Source of the DNA: Rotaria macrura
Taxonomy: Eukaryota > Rotifera > Eurotatoria > Philodinida > Philodinidae
Length of the DNA stretch: 64,000 nt
Reading direction: 5' to 3'
Assembly (NCBI GenBank): GCA_900239685.1
Contig: OENT01000312.1
Location: 1-64,000 of the forward strand
Each line of letters opens with the position of its first letter. Position 1 is the first letter of the stretch. Of this stretch, positions 12,201 through 22,179 are shown piece by piece. Made by a program: the position numbers and the translations under genes. The notes beneath the pieces are model-generated. The model had not been told where the DNA came from and made no database searches. It was given only the letters and a program-made list of their open reading frames with translations.

Positions 12201-14775
12201 AAATTCCCACCCCTAGTATCCCCCCTAGGATAGCGCTTGAAAAGTTATGGAATGTGGTGTTGTTCGGAAGGTCAGCTCTTTTTGCTTAAAGCTGTTGTTG
12301 AGTTCCAGCTCTTTAGAGCTGGAGCTGTCACATGCCTATTCTCAATAAAATAACGCTCATGGATACTTTATTTAAGCAAAACAATATTTTTAAATATTCT
12401 TGAATTTGGTCAATGTTTTTTAAAAAGAGTTGTGTGCAATTTATATAGAATTTCGCAACTGATTTACGAATAGATTTTAATGCGATTACATTACACTACA
12501 ATGTGAAAAAAATTAATAAAGAAGCAAATACGGTATTATTCTCTCGTCAAAGTATTTTTCTCTTATGATATAAAAAAAAAGAATTTGAAAATAAACTTGA
12601 TAGCACACTTAAATTTCATACCCACTTTTTAAACATTTTGAATTCCATAAATTTAAACCCCGTCGACAGCAGCGTGTAAAACTAGGTTAAAATGTATCAA
12701 TTTTCTATATAATTATCAAATAATAGAGTTAACTTAAGTAAAAAAACATCTCTATTTATCTACCCTGTAAAAAATATTAGATTAACCGTTGTCAGGTCAA
12801 TTCAAATTTGTTTTCATTTTCGCCTGAACTGTACATAGTCATTAAATGCTATTTGATGACTTTCTTTTATCAGATTTGATGAATTCTAAGTTAGTTTTAG
12901 AGAGCTTTGATCAGCCCTAGATAATAGAAGACGATTTCATATGAATTAGAAAACAACTCCAATTATTTCATAATAAATCCATACAAATTAGATTATATCT
13001 CAGATAAAAACAACGAAATCCATGCTCGTCATTCTCAGTTTGAGTGAATTTCAAAAACATCCGGTCAAGTGAAACCAATTTCTATTGACTTAACATTAGT
13101 TGTAGTCTGTCCCTAGTATTCCAAGATTAATTGTAATAAATATGGCTCAAGTAGAACCAATTTCTTATGAGTTTAAAATGAAACTTTGCCACCTATCGGA
13201 TACACCAGCCAACCTCACATAATTTCTACGTGTCGTCAATTGATTTTAGACCGATCCCGACAAAACCCAGACCAATCGCAATCGATTTTAACAGATTTCG
13301 ATTCTGATTCTAACCGATTCCGACCGATTCCGATTCCGATTCCAACCGATTCAGACCAATTCTAGAATCGGAATCGACTCGGATTGGAATTATCGAATCC
13401 CTAGATGAAGATAGAATGAGACTTACGGTATTATATTTTAATGCCTGAGCTAGATATTGTGCTCCCTCGGCTTCGATTCCATTATAACCGAGATCTACTG
13501 AGGTGATTGTCTGCACGAAAACGAGTGGATATTTGTATGATATAGATGAGGATAGGATGAGACTCACTGTGTTGCGTTTTAATGCGTCAGCCAAATGCTG
13601 CGCACCGACGGTTCCAATTCCATTATAGTTGAGATCTAGTGTGGTGAGTATCTGTGTGGAAAGAGTGGCTGTTTGTACGATACAGATAGGGATTGAATGA
13701 GATTCACTGTGTTGTGTTCTAATGCGTCAGCCAGATGCTGTGCACCGGCGGTTCTGATTTCATTAAAGTTGAGATATAGTGTGGTGAGTGACTGTATGAA
13801 AAAGTGTGGAAATTTGCTTGATACGGATAAGGATGGAATCGAACTCACGGTGTTATAGTCTAATGCGTCAGCAAGATATTGTGCTCCCTGGGCTCCGATT
13901 CTATTGTAGTTGAGCTGTAGTGTAGTGATTGTCTGTGTAGAAAGTGTGGAAGTTTGTACGATACAGATGAGGATATAATGAGACCGACTGTATTATGTTT
14001 TAGTGCGTCATCCAGATATTTTGCTCCCTTGGCTCCGATTTGATTGCCGTAGAGATATAGTGTGGAGAGTGTCTGTACGAAAAAGTGGGGAAATCTGTAT
14101 GATACGGATGAGGATAGAATGAGACTCACGGAATTATTTTTTAATGCTTCAGCAAGATATTGTGCTCCCTCGGCACCGATTCCATTAGAATTGAGCTCTA
14201 GTGTGGTGATTGTCTGTGTGGAAAGTGTGGATGTTTGTTTGATATAGCTGAGGATACAAAGAGACTCACGGTATTATGTTCTAATGCGTTCGCAAGATAT
14301 TTTGCTCCCTCGGCTCCGATTCTATTACAGTTGAGATCTAGTGTTGTGATTGTCTGTGTGGAAAGTGTGGGTGTTTGTTTGATACGAATGAGTATAGAAT
14401 GAGACTCACGGTATTGTGTTGTAATGCTTGAGCGAAATAGCCAGCTCCTTCACCGTGTATTCCATTGCTACTGAGATGTAGTGTGGTGAGTGTCTGTATG
14501 AGAGTATGTGGTGGTGCTGACGATAAAGGCGAGGGTTGAATGGGACTCACGTTGTTATGTTTCAGGGCGTCTGCCAGATGTAGTGCTCCCGCCGTTCCAA
14601 TTAGATGTTGGCCGACACTAAGTGAGGTTAGTGTCTGTATGAAAAAGTGTGGATGTTTCTATAATACTAATGAGAATAGAATGGGACTCGCGTTATTATG
14701 TTTTAGAACGTCGGCCAAATGTTGTAAACGATCAGCATGGATTCGTTCCCAGCTGACATCTAGTGTGGTTAGTGT
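9231..14775 (-). CDS. Tandem LRR (RNI/NLR-type) exon array, 19 repeats plus terminal exon
   Basis: This is the main coding part of a leucine-rich-repeat gene. Nineteen exons are each exactly 84 nt (28 residues) and follow the pattern TLTTLxLxxNxIGxxGAQxL then ADALKxNT, the ribonuclease-inhibitor-like LRR consensus. Exons lie at 9390-9473, 9531-9614, 9671-9754, 9811-9894, 9951-10034, 10092-10175, 10232-10315, 10372-10455, 10513-10596, 13427-13510, 13568-13651, 13708-13791, 13849-13932, 13989-14072, 14130-14213, 14270-14353, 14410-14493, 14551-14634 and 14692-14775. The last exon is 9231-9332, with a stop at 9231. All introns are phase 0 and 56 or 57 nt, except the one holding a 2.8-kb transposon. 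I checked a representative set of the exons and found no internal stops, so the array appears intact. The most 5' LRR exon is followed by a GC-AG type intron. Such LRR solenoids bind proteins. The F-box exon at 21987-22139 is the likely first exon. Confidence 0.8.
10639..13403. mobile_element. Non-autonomous hAT-like fold-back element inserted in an LRR intron
   Basis: The ends read TAGGGATGCACCGATTCCG and, inverted, TAGGGATTCGATAATTCC. Both continue into GAATCGG/CCGATTC-rich arms (10650-10760 and 13250-13390). The element is flanked by a perfect 8-bp duplication, GATGAAGA (10631-10638 and 13404-13411). Removing the element and one duplication restores a 57-nt LRR intron, so the insertion site is exact. 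Further inside, arms around 10780-10860 and 12840-12920 are also inverted. No transposase was found. It carries a nested palindromic element (11439-12335). Confidence 0.85.
11439..12335. mobile_element. Nested palindromic element with hAT-like ends
   Basis: The two halves are near-perfect inverted copies centred around 11885. From outside in, the arms contain an AGCTCC/GGAGCT-rich block (GACAGCTCCAGCTC inverted to GAGCTGGAGCTGTC), then CCTAGGGGGGATAC, then TAGGGGTGGGAATTTACCG followed by GTAACGG-rich sequence, and a central block containing GGAATCCGAATCTG. At least two nested TAGGG-type termini are visible, which suggests insertion of one MITE into another before the palindrome formed. No open frame was found. 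There is no clear 8-bp duplication at the outer ends. Confidence 0.7.
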
Positions 14776-15483
14776 CTGTGTTGAAAGTTTCTGATGATGA
14801 TGGCATTCTGTGAATCACTGTTGGAGTGCACTCGTGAAATGATAGAATTCGATGCCTAGTGGTAAAACGATAGAGAGAAGGAGTGAAGAAGGAGAATGTT
14901 GTTTGGCTCTTCAGTGGGTATTGAAGCAAAAAAAAACACAAAGGAACCAAATTTTTTTTTGTATTTCCATTTAGTTTCATAGAGCTTGTTTCGCTGATCA
15001 TTTGGTTTTGAAAAAAATTAAAATGAAAAATGAGAAAATGTTTATAGCGTAAATATTAAAACTGGGTTTCTTATCAGTAGTACCTTAGGTTTTTCAGTAT
15101 TTTAGCTCTAGCGCAGTTATTTTCAGACATTTTTAAAACAAATTGTAACAAAATGTTCAGCTCTACAAGATATGTTGGTTTCAAATTACCCAATGACATC
15201 TTTTAAAGATTTATTTATGCACATGCGCCTAAAAAGGTAGGCGTCTTGATCAAAAAATGGCTACATTCTGCTGTAATCTGAAATGGAAGGTTTTGTAGAG
15301 CGGAATGAGCTGTATAAAACTAAATGGAAATTTGAAAAATTTGGATACATTGTGGTTTTTTGGTTTATTACCCATGGAACAGTCCTGTTGCGTATGGTAT
15401 TTAAGTGCGTTCAATAAGTGGGATTGTCTTTTAGAGAATAGGGTCCGTTTTAAGAGAGAAGGAGTGAGTTTTTTTAGGAACAG
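14776..15483. other. Probable intron sequence of the F-box/LRR gene, upstream part unresolved
   Basis: The 3' end of the intron (14776 onward on the minus strand, ending TTTCAACACAG) resembles the other array introns. Further upstream the similarity stops. A minus-strand open frame (14732-15001) has no recognisable motif. I see no further LRR exon here. Confidence 0.45.
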
Positions 15484-15492
15484 CTATTCGTC

Positions 15493-15631
15493 GGTGACCG
15501 ATCAATTCGTCGCAGACAATTCGTCGCGATCAATTCGTCGCGAACAATTCGTCGCACGAACAATTCGTCGCATAACATTTTGTCGCGTTCTGTTCGTCGC
15601 ATAGCATTTTTTCTTTCGCGTTCTGTTCGTC
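15493..15631 (+). repeat. Left terminal inverted repeat of the MULE, with internal AATTCGTCGC repeats
   Basis: Successive AATTCGTCGC units spaced 16-18 bp apart give way to TTTTGTCGCG and TGTTCGTCGC units. The right arm at 17789-17925 mirrors the same order with few differences. Such subterminal repeats often serve as transposase binding sites in MULEs; that role is inferred here. Confidence 0.85.
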
Positions 15632-15750
15632 GCAAATAGTGATACACAGATAACTGCATGAAATTTTCTCTTCTCTTTCTCTTAATTAATTCTTTTAAGA
15701 AAAGACGATATTCAGATGTTATTAGATTGTATTTAGAGTATTGAAATTAT

Positions 15751-15835
15751 AGACAGAAAAAAAACTGATAACAGAAAAAAAAATGGTAACAGAAAAAAAC
15801 CTGATAACAGAAAAAAAACTGATAACAGAAAAAAA
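15751..15835 (+). repeat. ~19-bp A-rich tandem repeat after the transposase stop
   Basis: Four to five copies of a unit built on CAGAAAAAAA(C)CTGATAA lie immediately 3' of the transposase stop codon, inside the MULE. On the coding strand they would place TTATCAG and T-runs in the 3' untranslated region. Confidence 0.75.
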
Positions 15836-17397
15836 TTAGAGAGAGAGATTTGCAGCAATATTGTCTAAGTATTGATGTAGTTGTGATGAGTCGTAGGTGC
15901 TGACTAAACGTTCGATTCTTTCATCAAGTTTTCGATAACATGCTTTTTGTGTCTTGATTTCATGACCTTGAATTAATTTTGTGATGTCGATTTCGAATTT
16001 TGATTGTTCTCGACGAATCTTTTCTGTTAATTTGATGACGTTGGGATGATTTATTGACACTCGACCAGCAAACGCATTGTGCCAACCCTCTACCGCATTA
16101 TTTGATCGTGGTAAACCAGCAACAACACGATCGTAGACATTCCATAATTGGTGTTCATATAGAGGGTTTTTTCGACCAGTTCCTACAAAATATCAGACTG
16201 TTTCGATTTATATAAGTATCAAGTATTTACCTCTTCGTTTGCGTTCACCAATCCAATTTTTTTCGAAGTAATCAAGTAAATCGTCGGCGTCGTCGTCGAA
16301 TAATTCAGCCACCAGATCAAACGCTGTTGTTACATCACCTACTGGAACAAAGGCAAGAGCAATCAATTTCTTTATATTTAAGCGAAAACACTCATCCTCT
16401 CTGTATTTCGTCGCTAATCCTTTTCCTTGAACTTGCCGCCACACCGCTTGTGAGAAATGAAAGAGACATCCTATAATGAAACTTTAATTAAGACTTATTT
16501 ATTCCTTAAGTAGAAATTACCTTTGTGTAAAACATTTGGTAACATTTCCTTGATTGATTTGATTGTACCAGATTCGAAATCTGTCATAATTGACTCGGGT
16601 TGAAAATTATCTTGTTCGAAAATTTTTTCGAAAAATAAATTATAATCATTCGTACTCTTGCCAATTAACAGTCCATACACAAGGGGGATAATTGTATTCG
16701 CCATCATTGCATGCAATGTAAATAGTTGATAGAAGTCATCAGGACACACCTTAAAAAGAAACAATTAGAGAGAGAAGAGAGAACGTTAATTAATAGCTTA
16801 CTTTAAATGTTCCATCAGCGAACCAATGCTTGTATTGTTTCAAAATAGATAAATTGCTTTTTGTTGTAAAGATGATTAATTTTTCGTCTTCAAACAGAAT
16901 GAAATCTTCACCACGATCAGTTTTTCTTAATTTTTCTGGCAAATGACCATCAGAATCTAATTTTGGTGCCATACGCTGTCGTCGAATTGTAAGCATTAAG
17001 GCATCAGTTTTGGGGAGTTGACCAGCTGCACTAAGAGGATATGTTCGTAAAGCTGTATGAAGAATTGAACTGGTGGGTTCTTCTGATGTCGCCGCACGAT
17101 CTTTGATGTCGTTTCTTAATTGAATCGCGGGAATTACGTCAGGGTTAGGAGCATGACAGTGAGCTGTTGGTGGAGAAATGAACATATCCATTGATAAATT
17201 AGTGTGACATCGTGCTAAATTGAGAAAAATGTGTTTCAATTAAAAACTATGCATAGAATTGATGTACCTTTGCAATCACGGTTTCTACAGCGAAAGATTA
17301 ATTTCGTTGCTGTTGATCGGTCAAGAGTGTATATGTAAGACTCATGAAGAAGCATGGGCTTTCCTTTTTCCGTAACAAGTTGTTGGAGTTGAGACAT
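15836..17397 (-). CDS. MULE transposase with FLYWCH-type zinc finger
   Basis: Five exons join in frame to 1359 nt (452 residues): 17268-17397, 16802-17214, 16521-16749, 16231-16470 and 15836-16182. All introns are short GT-AG. Residues about 10-70 form a FLYWCH-like zinc finger (LxxxYxYTLD, then RCRNRDC, then CHTN, then HCHAPN), a DNA-binding module common in animal MULEs. The catalytic domain shows D about 177 in WFADGTFK, LFTLHAMM and IIPLVYGLL, D about 238 in IMTDFESG, the family CxxH motif in GCLFHFSQAVW (about 258-268), and E about 369 in NNAVEGWHNAF. The full D-D-E set is present and no stop or frameshift occurs at any junction. The protein would bind the terminal repeats and catalyse excision and insertion. 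Confidence 0.9.
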
Positions 17398-17788
17398 TTT
17401 GTAGCGTGTCTTCTTGGAATTTTATGATGAGATAGATGATTTTGATAAGCAGTTATTCTCTTTTATATATTCGAGTCGCATAATTAGAAACATAAATTTT
17501 AGCAATAAAAAATTCAATTATTTCTTGATTGGATTACCCTGATAATTTTCGCTCGTACAAATTTGTTTTTTTCACTAATCCATTTTTCCTTATTTGAAAT
17601 CATAGTATTCAGAATGATTATTAAACATGAGCAGCTTTTACAATTTACTAAGTTCAGGATTAAGTCATTTATTTTATTTAAATGTATTTTTAAACAGAAA
17701 AAAAAGACAACTAATTAATTGAAAAAAATATGACAACATTTTCTACACAATGCGATACATAACGCGAGTAAATTGCAATCAATTTCTT

Positions 17789-17925
17789 CCGATGAACAGA
17801 ACGCAAAAGAATGTTATGCGACGAACAGAACGCGACAAAATGTTTTGCGACGAATTGATCGTGCGACGAATTGTTCGCGACGAATTGATCGCGACGAATT
17901 GTTCGTCGACGAATTGAACTAGTGC
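17789..17925 (-). repeat. Right terminal inverted repeat of the MULE
   Basis: This is the inverted partner of 15493-15631, with the same sequence of AATTCGTCGC-type and TGTTCGTCGC-type units, followed directly by the second copy of the CTATTCGTC duplication. Confidence 0.85.
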
Positions 17926-17934
17926 CTATTCGTC

Positions 17935-19460
17935 AGATTTCAGGTTTGTCACTGATATCGGTTTCGAAAATGGTATTTAATAGGATGGAAAAATGATTCA
18001 TGAAACACTTTTTATATGAACTTTATTAGAGGTTGTTCTGGAAGGATGCGTATCGATTCATTCGTTCGAGCTAGATGAAAATGGTTATTGTGAGATTGTA
18101 GTGCAGGATTGTGCATGCTAGTTTTGCGATGGGAGATACGGAAATGCTGTTCAACTGCATTGTGCAGTTCATCTAGCTGTAGGTGTGGAATTGTCTATTG
18201 AGAAAAATTACACCCTTATTGAAGAGGAATGATTCGGAAAGAGACCAACTCTAATATCTAAAAGAGTGGAATGTAGAATGCGCTTTGTGGAAACTTACCT
18301 GGAAATAGACAAACTGATAGAAGCTTAGTGGAAAAGTTTAGTTGAAGGAGATTTTTTAGAAGGGTACATGGAGAGATCCTCGGAGTGACTGAATGATAGG
18401 GCCACCTCTGAGAATTAAATTGTTATGAAAATTGAAGGTTATTCTGATATCCACTATTCCAATAAAAAGGCTACTGTGCATTTTACAAAACTCACTACAA
18501 CGTTGTGTTTTGATTTACGGTTCAGTGGAGCAGCTTTCGGCTGAGAAAATCTTTTCTGGGAATTAGTACTTTTACGATGATAAGGGAAATACTGATTAGT
18601 GGATTTGTTTGAAAAATTTCTATATTCTATTTTCGGGATGTATTCAATATAATTGACTCTGCTAGACGTATGGCGGCATTTTTTGGACTTTATTATTGAA
18701 CTGATACTGTTGATTAATGCGAAATGTAGAATATTTTCACATGTATCTAGTAGTGTAACCAGGCTTTCTCGGGTGTTAGAGTGGCATCCTATCTATTTTC
18801 CACAACATGTTTTTGATAATGGGTGATGTTTCCTTTCTATGGTAAAAGGATGCAACAGGGTGCTTTGCTGTAAAATCCAGTTTTTAGTACTGATGCTTCG
18901 CTGATTTATTAAAAGAACATTGAAAGCACATGGTTTTACATTAACAGAATTCTGTTATTTTATGCAAATCACCGAAATCATCTATCACAAGTATCATGGT
19001 ATTTTTTATGTAGTTTAGTTGTCGGATCACAGTCATAAGTAGATGAAGAAATCATCGGTTACGTAAGACGTTGGTACTTCGAAATTCAAGTAAAGTTTTT
19101 TCTTACATTTTACAACATTTGATAGAGCAAAATCTGCTGATCATGAAACTCTACTTTTTAGCCTTAGTAAATGTTTTATTCCAGTCAAAAATCCAAAATA
19201 CTACGAAGATTTCGTTTTCAAAGACATCTATTTCACAAAATGTATAATAATTTTTGCTTTATTCAATTTTTGAATCTTTGAAAGTAATCTTTTCAGGTGC
19301 TGTATTAAAACTAAGTAGAAATACATTGTAAAATATCTTATTGCTAGGTTCATATGTGAGCGATATAGAAAGGAATAGAAAGGAAAGGAAAGGAAAGAGA
19401 TATATATGAGATATATAATCAAAGGGACAAGCAGTGCCACGATGTTATGTGACAGAACGA
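17935..19460. other. No gene recognised
   Basis: Sequence between the MULE and a tRNA-like segment. Open frames are short and motif-free. If the F-box/LRR gene model is right, this is intronic. Confidence 0.4.
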
Positions 19461-19468
19461 TGAAAAAG

Positions 19469-19542
19469 TGACTTTCACGGGAATCCAACCCGCACCTCAT
19501 GCTATCCGGGCAGTTGTCCTAAGCCAATTAGACTAGAAGGTG
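19469..19542 (-). tRNA. Degenerate tRNA-like sequence (possible pseudogene)
   Basis: On the minus strand a T-arm GCGGG-TTGGATT-CCCGT, a D-arm GTCT...GGAC and a partial anticodon stem (TGC/GCA around CCGGATA) are in tRNA order and spacing over 74 nt. Only 5 of 7 acceptor pairs form, the outer anticodon stem mismatches and position 33 is C. It resembles the better-formed copy at 23563. I would not assign an amino acid. Confidence 0.35.
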
Positions 19543-19623
19543 CATCTTAATAATCGTTTAGCGTTAGTGTGATTCAGCACTGATGCTAACACATATACAC
19601 CAGAAACGTTATTGATGATATGG

Positions 19624-20036
19624 CTCGAAATTACACCGGGTGCACTACGGATAAATCGATTTTGTAAATCTATCTGATTTTTCAATGTAAGCGATGGAAT
19701 GAAACATTTTATTTCATTCTATTGAACAAAGCATCCGTCATCGTTTGATTCAGTTTTTTATGAGCTCATTCTGAATATGCTGATATTATTGCATGGACAT
19801 GACTTTTTATGTAAAGAAGGATGATATGCGGTTCGGATTTTTTTTTAAACCCAAAATTCAACAAGACAGGGTTTACTGAACACTGAAATAGAAATGAAAA
19901 ACAGGATCGATTTCATGATGCATGGTGGTACGATGAATAGAATGAGATAGAATATTTCACTCCATCATTTACGTAGAAAAGCCAGATAGATTTACAAAAT
20001 CGATTGATGCATAGTACTCTCAATGTAATTTCAAAC
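19624..20036. mobile_element. Fold-back MITE with ~100-bp inverted arms
   Basis: The left arm (19624-19724) and right arm (19934-20036) are inverted copies sharing GAAATTAC, AATCGATTTTGTAAATCTAT and CATTCTATT blocks. The roughly 210-bp centre has no coding potential. No target duplication could be read with confidence, so the superfamily is open. Confidence 0.65.
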
Positions 20037-20191
20037 CCCATCGTCAATAACGTGTTGGATCCCAGTGAAAAATAGTCAGATTTGATGAGATTATCATCGG
20101 ATTTTTGTGCAACAAAATCAAAATTATAATCGATTGAAATTTTTCAAATCCAAGATAATTTAATTTTTCATCGAAAATAATCTTTTAAATC

Positions 20192-20908
20192 NNNNNNNNN
20201 NNNNNNNNNNNNNNNNNNNNNNNNNNNNNNNNNNNNNNNNNNNNNNNNNNNNNNNNNNNNNNNNNNNNNNNNNNNNNNNNNNNNNNNNNNNNNNNNNNNN
20301 NNNNNNNNNNNNNNNNNNNNNNNNNNNNNNNNNNNNNNNNNNNNNNNNNNNNNNNNNNNNNNNNNNNNNNNNNNNNNNNNNNNNNNNNNNNNNNNNNNNN
20401 NNNNNNNNNNNNNNNNNNNNNNNNNNNNNNNNNNNNNNNNNNNNNNNNNNNNNNNNNNNNNNNNNNNNNNNNNNNNNNNNNNNNNNNNNNNNNNNNNNNN
20501 NNNNNNNNNNNNNNNNNNNNNNNNNNNNNNNNNNNNNNNNNNNNNNNNNNNNNNNNNNNNNNNNNNNNNNNNNNNNNNNNNNNNNNNNNNNNNNNNNNNN
20601 NNNNNNNNNNNNNNNNNNNNNNNNNNNNNNNNNNNNNNNNNNNNNNNNNNNNNNNNNNNNNNNNNNNNNNNNNNNNNNNNNNNNNNNNNNNNNNNNNNNN
20701 NNNNNNNNNNNNNNNNNNNNNNNNNNNNNNNNNNNNNNNNNNNNNNNNNNNNNNNNNNNNNNNNNNNNNNNNNNNNNNNNNNNNNNNNNNNNNNNNNNNN
20801 NNNNNNNNNNNNNNNNNNNNNNNNNNNNNNNNNNNNNNNNNNNNNNNNNNNNNNNNNNNNNNNNNNNNNNNNNNNNNNNNNNNNNNNNNNNNNNNNNNNN
20901 NNNNNNNN
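20192..20908. other. Assembly gap (717 N)
   Basis: A run of unspecified bases. Any open frame across it is an artefact. It lies inside the proposed large intron of the F-box/LRR gene, so an exon could be hidden here. Confidence 1.
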
Positions 20909-21980
20909 CAGCACTTCCACAAAACTTGTTAGCTCACTCCTACTACGTGTGTCGATATAGACGAAAAGATTTATTTATTGCCAATAGGATTAGGATTCTA
21001 TGATTCCAATCGATAAGCAGATTTCGAATGTGGAAACCATATGAGAATGGCTAGATGTACAATGCTTTAGGCTCCTCTCAAATACTAAATCGGTAATCTT
21101 TTTATTCATTTCTAATCGCTTTTGTATATACTTGCGTGAAACATAGGCTAGGTATACCACTATGGCGAGCATCAGTCAGTTCGGATTAAAGCTGCATTGT
21201 AATTAAATAGTTCCTTAGTTACCGTTAAACAATGTCTCGGTTCCATATTTTTTTTAGAAGTCGCTGGTCTCTATTTTGAATGGTCATGTGATATATGAAA
21301 GAGAAAGAGAAACTAGATGATCGTGTTGCGTAACAGATGCTATGCAAGTATATGTTTGCAGTTGCACTCAGATTTGGACTTTTCTCAATTGTCTAAATTC
21401 ACTGTGACTAAACATGTCTAGCATGAAATTATTTGTTATTAGTTTTAGATATTGGTATTTTCAATAAGAAAACTGATTGATTTAGAAATCCAGAACATTG
21501 CAAGTAAACAGAGGGAGAGGAGGATAAGTAATGGTGTTTTTGTTGGTGAAACAAGCAAAGTTCTTGACACTTGTCATAGAGAAACTGAGATGGTTCAATA
21601 GTAGAGCGAACATCAACCATTGTTCTTGTGTTTGTTTATTATATCGGTGAAACTTATCACATATATATATTCATCATAAAAATGTGTTCAAAAGGCATTC
21701 AAAAAGGAGCTTTGTGCATTAATTCATCTCATTTAATGAAGCAAAGAATATTATCTTTTCAAATTCATTTGAAGTATTCTTTGCTATAACTATGTTAGGA
21801 CAATAAAATAGATTTGAATTTTCTCAAAAATGTGGCAGCAAAATGAAACAAAATCTGTAGAAACCATCTGAATTATATAACTGTTTATAATTCTCACATA
21901 AAATTCAGCTTAGGCAATATATTATTAACAAATTAGTATTTTTTTTGAAAATAAAAAATACGACACCTAAACTAAATCGT
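20909..21980. other. No gene recognised between gap and F-box exon
   Basis: AT-rich sequence with only short, motif-free open frames on both strands. It lies directly 3' of the F-box exon's splice donor and is read as intron. Confidence 0.4.
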
Positions 21981-21986
21981 TTTTAC

Positions 21987-22139
21987 CTGATATCGATGAT
22001 ATGTATCAGAGATCAAGTTCAGTCGTGAGCATATGTTACGAGTAGAAAAAAAAAGCGTAAATTCATCCAGATTGTCGAAAATCCTGTAGACAATGTCAAC
22101 AGGTAATCCAAGAAGAGATGACGGCACTTTTTCAGACAT
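21987..22139 (-). CDS. F-box exon, probable first exon of the LRR array gene
   Basis: The exon encodes 51 residues from an ATG at 22139. Residues 9-51 form an F-box: LLGLPVDIVYRIFDNLDEFT, then ICSRLN and DTYHRYQ. F-boxes bind Skp1 and recruit substrates to SCF ubiquitin ligases. The frame closes a few codons past CAG|GTAAAAACG, which is a splice donor in phase 0. The LRR exons downstream on the same strand all start in phase 0 with TLTTL-type sequence. From memory, bdelloid F-box/RNI proteins run from a TYHRYQ-like end straight into the first LRR. Joined to 9231-14775 the protein would be about 616 residues. An in-frame extension upstream of the ATG lacks a standard start. It could instead be an orphan exon fragment. 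Confidence 0.65.
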
Positions 22140-22179
22140 GAGTCTAATGTGTTGTCGAAAGGTATGTTTCACTGAAGCA

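Larger units (their letters stand above)
15493..17925 (-). mobile_element. Complete Mutator-like (MULE) DNA transposon
   Basis: The element has terminal inverted repeats of about 140 bp (15493-15631 and 17789-17925). They begin GGTGACCGATCAATTCGTCG on the left and GGCACTAGTTCAATTCGTCG on the inverted right end, and are themselves made of repeated AATTCGTCGCG units. A perfect 9-bp target duplication, CTATTCGTC, flanks it (15484-15492 and 17926-17934), as is typical of MULEs. The interior carries a five-exon transposase with no disabling change. Near-identical arms, intact coding sequence and a perfect duplication suggest a recent insertion and possible autonomy. Confidence 0.9.

Noticed and set aside
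20168-20922. Long minus-strand open frames of about 250 codons
   Set aside because: They span the run of N and have no known sequence.
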